Program-made: the position numbers and the translations under genes
From: DASRAP01 sp964503275
GTDB taxonomy: Bacteria > Gemmatimonadota > Gemmatimonadetes > Gemmatimonadales > Gemmatimonadaceae
Direction of reading: 5' to 3'
DNA length: 64,000 bases
Assembly (NCBI GenBank): GCA_964503275.1
Contig: CAZCZO010000001.1
Coordinates: 174,113 to 238,112 of the forward strand
The notes under the pieces: model-generated
The model's input: only the letters and a program-made list of their open reading frames with translations
Databases searched by the model: none
What the model was told of the DNA's origin: nothing
In this document: one piece after another, positions 60,710 through 64,000 of the stretch
Position numbering within the stretch: the first letter of the stretch is position 1
Layout of the letters: each line of letters opens with the position of its first letter

Positions 60710-62703
60710 CAGATCTCGACTTGGGTCCCGAGCTCGACGACTCGGTTGGGTGGGATGTTGAAGAACTGCGTGGCCGGGATCGCGTTGCGGCTCATGATCG
60801 TGAAGAGCTTCTTGCGCCACAGCGCCATCGTCATGCCCTTGTCGCCGCGCTTGGTCGGCGTGGGGATGAGGCGCTCGCGGCCGAGGTAGTAGGTCGTCTC
60901 GAGCGGCCGCGTCCGCAGGCCGCGATCGTTGCAGAGCTGCAGGATGTGCTTCACGTCGGGCGACTCCATGAAGCCGTACGTCGCGCGCACGCGGAAGAAG
61001 CCGTGCTCGAGCGGCTCGATCACCACGCGTTCGCGGTCCACGCACTCGGGGATGTCCGCCGCGAGGATCGAGAGCAGGATCACCTGGTCGTGCAGCACCT
61101 TGTTGTGCTTGAGGTGATGCAGCAGCACCGTCGGGATCCCCTCGGCCTCGGAGGTCATGAAGACGGCGGTGCCCGACACGCGGATCCGCGGATTGCGCCC
61201 GATGTCGTCGAGGAACACGGGCACCGGCAGCATGTTGGCGCTCATGCGCTCATGCAGCAGGAGGCGGCCCCGCTTCCAGGAGGTCATGATGGCGAAGATC
61301 ACCGCGCCGGCGACGAGCGGGAACCAGCCGCCATGCGGGATCTTGGTCGCGGTCGCGGCGAGGAACGTGAGGTCGATGGTCAGGAACACCGCGAGGAACA
61401 CGGCCTGCTGCCACGGGGTCCAGCCCATACGCTGTACCGCGACGATGCTGAACAGCAGACAGGTGACGGACATGGTTCCCATCACCGCCAGTCCATAGGC
61501 CCCCTCCAGCGCCTCGGCCGATCCGAAGCCGATCGCGACGAACAGGCAGCCGAACATCAGCGCCGAGTTGATCTCGGGGATGAAGATCTGTCCGGCCTCA
61601 CTGCGTGAGGTGTGCACGATCGTCACACGCGGCGCATAGCCCAGCTGCACGCACTGCTGCGTGATGCTGAACGCGCCCGAGATCATGGCCTGTGAGGCGA
61701 TGATCGCCGCCGAGGTCGCGATCGCGACCAGCGGGTACAGCAGCGCGTCGGGCGCCAGGAGGAAGAACGGATTCTCGATCGCGGCCGGATCGCGGAGCAC
61801 CAGGGCGCCTTGTCCGAAGTAATTCAGCAGCAGGCAGGGCAGCACCATCGCGAACCACGCCAGCCGGATCGGCCGCCGTCCGAAGTGCCCCATGTCGGCA
61901 TAGAGCGCTTCGGCGCCGGTGATCGCGAGGACCACCGCGCCGAGCACCGCCAGTCCGACTGCCCGGAACTCGAAGAGGAAGCTGGCCCCGTACCATGGAT
62001 TGACCGCCGCGAGCACGCCGGGGTTGGCGATGATCTCTTTGAGCCCCAGGGCCCCGATCACCGAGAACCACACGAAGGTCAGGGGGCCGAACACGAAGCC
62101 GACGCGTGCGGTCCCGAAGCGCTGCAGCGCGAACAACGCGAACAGGATCCCGGCGGCGATGGGCAGCACGTAGCGCTGCAAGGTCGGCGAGATCACGGTG
62201 AGCCCCTCGACGGCCGAGAGCACCGAGATCGCGGGGGTGATCATCCCGTCGCCGTACAGCAGCGCCGCGCCGAAGAGGCCGAGCATGATGATCGCCGCGC
62301 GCCGCTTGTGGCCGCGAGGCTGCTCCTGCAGGGCCAGCGCGAGCAGCGCGAGGATCCCGCCTTCGCCCCGGTTGTCGGCGCGCAGGATGAAGCCGATGTA
62401 CTTCACCGCGACCACCGACAGCAGGGCCCAGAGGATCAGCGACAGCACCCCGAGGACGTTGTCGGCGCTGGGGGTGATCGATGGGTCCGCCGTGAGGCAG
62501 GCGCGGAGCGCATACAGCGGCGAGGTCCCGATGTCGCCGTACACGACCCCGAGGGCTGCGACGCTGAGGATCGCGAGCCGCTTGCCGGTCGGGTTCGAGT
62601 CGTGATGTTGATGCAACGGAGGCGGCACGGGCCGCGTCCCGGTCTCCCCTGGAGCGGGCTGATCCTGAGCGCCGCGCGCCCCCGAGGTGGGGTCGTCTGT
62701 CAT
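60709..62703 (-). CDS. Kup potassium transporter
   Basis: Kup proteins import K+ with protons across the inner membrane. The 664-residue protein has the family start (LSVAALGVVYGDIGTSPLYA), twelve helices with MLGLFGAALLYGDGMITPAI and the long soluble C-terminal domain (about 480-664). The length is normal. The N-terminal 35 residues are Pro/His-rich and extra. It is translated together with the M14 gene downstream through a TGATG overlap, with no obvious functional link. Confidence 0.93.
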   Translation of the reverse strand: MTDDPTSGARGAQDQPAPGETGTRPVPPPLHQHHDSNPTGKRLAILSVAALGVVYGDIGTSPLYALRACLTADPSITPSADNVLGVLSLILWALLSVVAVKYIGFILRADNRGEGGILALLALALQEQPRGHKRRAAIIMLGLFGAALLYGDGMITPAISVLSAVEGLTVISPTLQRYVLPIAAGILFALFALQRFGTARVGFVFGPLTFVWFSVIGALGLKEIIANPGVLAAVNPWYGASFLFEFRAVGLAVLGAVVLAITGAEALYADMGHFGRRPIRLAWFAMVLPCLLLNYFGQGALVLRDPAAIENPFFLLAPDALLYPLVAIATSAAIIASQAMISGAFSITQQCVQLGYAPRVTIVHTSRSEAGQIFIPEINSALMFGCLFVAIGFGSAEALEGAYGLAVMGTMSVTCLLFSIVAVQRMGWTPWQQAVFLAVFLTIDLTFLAATATKIPHGGWFPLVAGAVIFAIMTSWKRGRLLLHERMSANMLPVPVFLDDIGRNPRIRVSGTAVFMTSEAEGIPTVLLHHLKHNKVLHDQVILLSILAADIPECVDRERVVIEPLEHGFFRVRATYGFMESPDVKHILQLCNDRGLRTRPLETTYYLGRERLIPTPTKRGDKGMTMALWRKKLFTIMSRNAIPATQFFNIPPNRVVELGTQVEI

Positions 62704-62749
62704 AGCTGGGAGGGAAAGCTAACGCCCGGCGCGCCGGGGCAACAAGAAA

Positions 62750-62774
62750 GCGGGGCCCCGTGTGAGGGCCCCGC
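62750..62774 (-). terminator. terminator of the MacB-type gene
   Basis: GCGGGGCCC and GGGCCCCGC form a 9-bp stem with a 7-nt loop; on the minus strand it is followed by TTTCTTGTT. It lies 27 bp after the stop of the ABC permease gene and is a good intrinsic terminator. Confidence 0.75.
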
Positions 62775-62801
62775 TCGCTCATGCAACACCGCGGGTCGTG
62801 G

Positions 62802-64000
62802 CTACTCGTAGCGCAGGGCGACGATGGGGTCGAGCCCTGCCGCGCGCCGTGCCGGCCAGACGCCGAAGAGTACGCCGACCACCGCAGAGAAGCCGAACGC
62901 CAGCGCCACCGACTCCGGGGCCACCGACGTGCTCCAGCCCAGGACCTTCGACAAGAGGGTCGCTCCGCCCGCCCCCAATGCGACGCCCACGGCGCCGCCC
63001 AGCAGACACAGCGTCACCGCTTCGATTAAGAACTGCAGGAGGATGTTGATCTTGGTCGCCCCCAGCGCCTTGCGCACCCCGATCTCGCGCGTGCGCTCGG
63101 TCACCGAGACGAGCATGATGTTCATGATGCCGATGCCGCCGACAAGAAGCGACACCCCGGCGATCCCGGCCAGCAGGAACGTGAAGACCTGCGTGGTCTC
63201 GCCCAACGTGTTCAGGAAGTCCGCCTGCGATCGCACGTTGAAGTCGTCCGGGCGCCCCGGCCGCAGCTTGTGCGCGCGCCGCATCGCGACGTTGATCTCG
63301 GCCATCGCCAGCGGGATCGACTCCTCGTCCACCACGAGCACCGAGATCGACCGCAGGCGGTCCGTCCCCATGAGGCGGAACCGGGCGGTGTTGATCGGCA
63401 CCAGTACGATGTCGTCCGGATTCTGGAACGCGCTGGCCTGCCCCTTCGACTTCAGCACGCCCACCACCTCGAACGAGATGCCGCGGATCTTGATCTGCTG
63501 GCCGACCAGCGCGCGCGGATCGGAGTACCCGAGGTTCGTGACGACCTGCGAGCCCAACACCGCCACCCGACGGCGAGCATCGTTGTCGCCATTGGTGAAC
63601 ATCCGCCCCGCGTCGATCTCGAACTTGCGCACCTCGAGATAGTTCGCCGAGGTCCCGATCGTCGACGTGTTGGTGTTGTGGCTCAGGAACTGCACCTGCA
63701 GGCGCCGCTCCATCTCGGGCTGGATGGCCGTGAGCAGCGTCGTGCGCTCGCGCAAGAAGTCCACGTCGTCCATCACCATGCGCGCCTGGCCCTCGAGCCG
63801 GACGCCGCCCAGGCCCTGCGGCTGGCCCGGCGAGATGGTGAGCAGCGTGGTCCCCAGCGCCGAGATGCGGTCATTGACCGCCTTTTGCGCACCGCGGCCC
63901 AGCGCGATCATGGCGATGACCGCGCTGACGCCGATCACGATGCCCAGCATCGTGAGGAAGGACCGCATCTTGTTCGCGCGGAGCGCCCCGAGGGCGACGG
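62802..64000 (-). CDS. MacB-type ABC transporter permease (5' end outside the window)
   Basis: The frame encodes the permease part of a MacB/FtsX-type ABC transporter: a first helix (MRSFLTMLGIVIGVSAVIAM), a large periplasmic domain (about 40-250) and three C-terminal helices with FTFLLAGIAGVSLLVGGIGI, the VSVTERTREIGVRKALGA loop and VLFGVWPARRAAGLDP. It continues past the right edge (VALGALRANK before the first Met), so the start lies outside. Such permeases move peptides, toxins or lipoproteins with a partner ATPase, not visible here. Confidence 0.9.
   Translation of the reverse strand, partial: VALGALRANKMRSFLTMLGIVIGVSAVIAMIALGRGAQKAVNDRISALGTTLLTISPGQPQGLGGVRLEGQARMVMDDVDFLRERTTLLTAIQPEMERRLQVQFLSHNTNTSTIGTSANYLEVRKFEIDAGRMFTNGDNDARRRVAVLGSQVVTNLGYSDPRALVGQQIKIRGISFEVVGVLKSKGQASAFQNPDDIVLVPINTARFRLMGTDRLRSISVLVVDEESIPLAMAEINVAMRRAHKLRPGRPDDFNVRSQADFLNTLGETTQVFTFLLAGIAGVSLLVGGIGIMNIMLVSVTERTREIGVRKALGATKINILLQFLIEAVTLCLLGGAVGVALGAGGATLLSKVLGWSTSVAPESVALAFGFSAVVGVLFGVWPARRAAGLDPIVALRYE

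Overview
The window is a high-GC chromosomal segment, most likely from a member of the Gemmatimonadota. This is an inference from gene content: DUF4876 / TonB-receptor / DUF6850 clusters, roughly 1000-residue tandem amidohydrolases, DUF5117-type metalloproteases, several large secreted M14 peptidases and 6-bladed beta-propeller proteins. There is no rRNA, tRNA, CRISPR array, integrase or complete insertion sequence that I can support. Genes are tightly packed, with stop/start overlaps of the GTGA, ATGA and TGATG kind. Several promoters place the -10 hexamer 5-7 nt before the ATG, which points to leaderless mRNAs.

Layout. 1-671: no supportable gene. 672-6716: small membrane protein, lipoprotein, a fused EutB-EutC ethanolamine ammonia-lyase with a Tat-like leader, and a secreted metalloprotease. 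6884-7695: RHH / nucleotidyltransferase pair. 7844-10252: SDR, 56-residue membrane peptide and NCS1-type permease. 10274-12646: 1-Cys peroxiredoxin, GlcG/HbpS-like protein, DinB protein and an exported protein. 12734-18886: orphan RHH protein and a DUF6850 / TonB receptor / DUF4876 operon. 19016-22754: VOC protein, then a lower-GC island with a regulator frameshifted at a C10 tract, a beta-propeller protein, a DsbA-like oxidoreductase and an eight-cysteine secreted peptide. 22987-27436: M28 peptidase, ArsR-SRPBCC-DinB cluster, bestrophin. 27595-30906: ECF sigma and anti-sigma genes facing a complete bufferin operon (DUF2282 peptide, DUF692 MNIO enzyme, DUF2063 partner, DoxX). 31067-33385: DUF1801, DUF2200 remnant, VTT membrane protein and a second nucleotidyltransferase pair. 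33458-37863: two amidohydrolase genes. 38091-50876: a beta-glucan utilisation locus. 50934-52612: phosphatase and a third nucleotidyltransferase pair. 52676-62703: M14 / PepSY / PDZ / M14 / Kup genes. 62802-end: MacB-type ABC permease, cut by the window edge.

How the genes work together. In the glycan locus, a GH16 lipoprotein and a carbohydrate-binding lipoprotein should act at the surface, a GH domain fused to a predicted outer-membrane barrel may cut and/or admit oligosaccharides, a GPH-type MFS importer should cross the inner membrane, and two leaderless-protein GH3 enzymes should finish in the cytoplasm. A ROK repressor probably controls both convergent operons: near-identical 25-bp palindromes sit over the promoters at the two outer ends (38091-38115 and 50852-50876). 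No SusC/SusD pair is present. The bufferin operon and the Cys-rich peptide island are two separate cases of small secreted cysteine-containing peptides encoded beside modifying or oxidising enzymes.

The strongest candidates for something new are the operator-bracketed glycan locus with its GH-barrel fusion, the Cys-rich peptide / DsbA / propeller island with its slippery regulator, the three nucleotidyltransferase modules with three unrelated small partners, and the exported-looking EutBC fusion.
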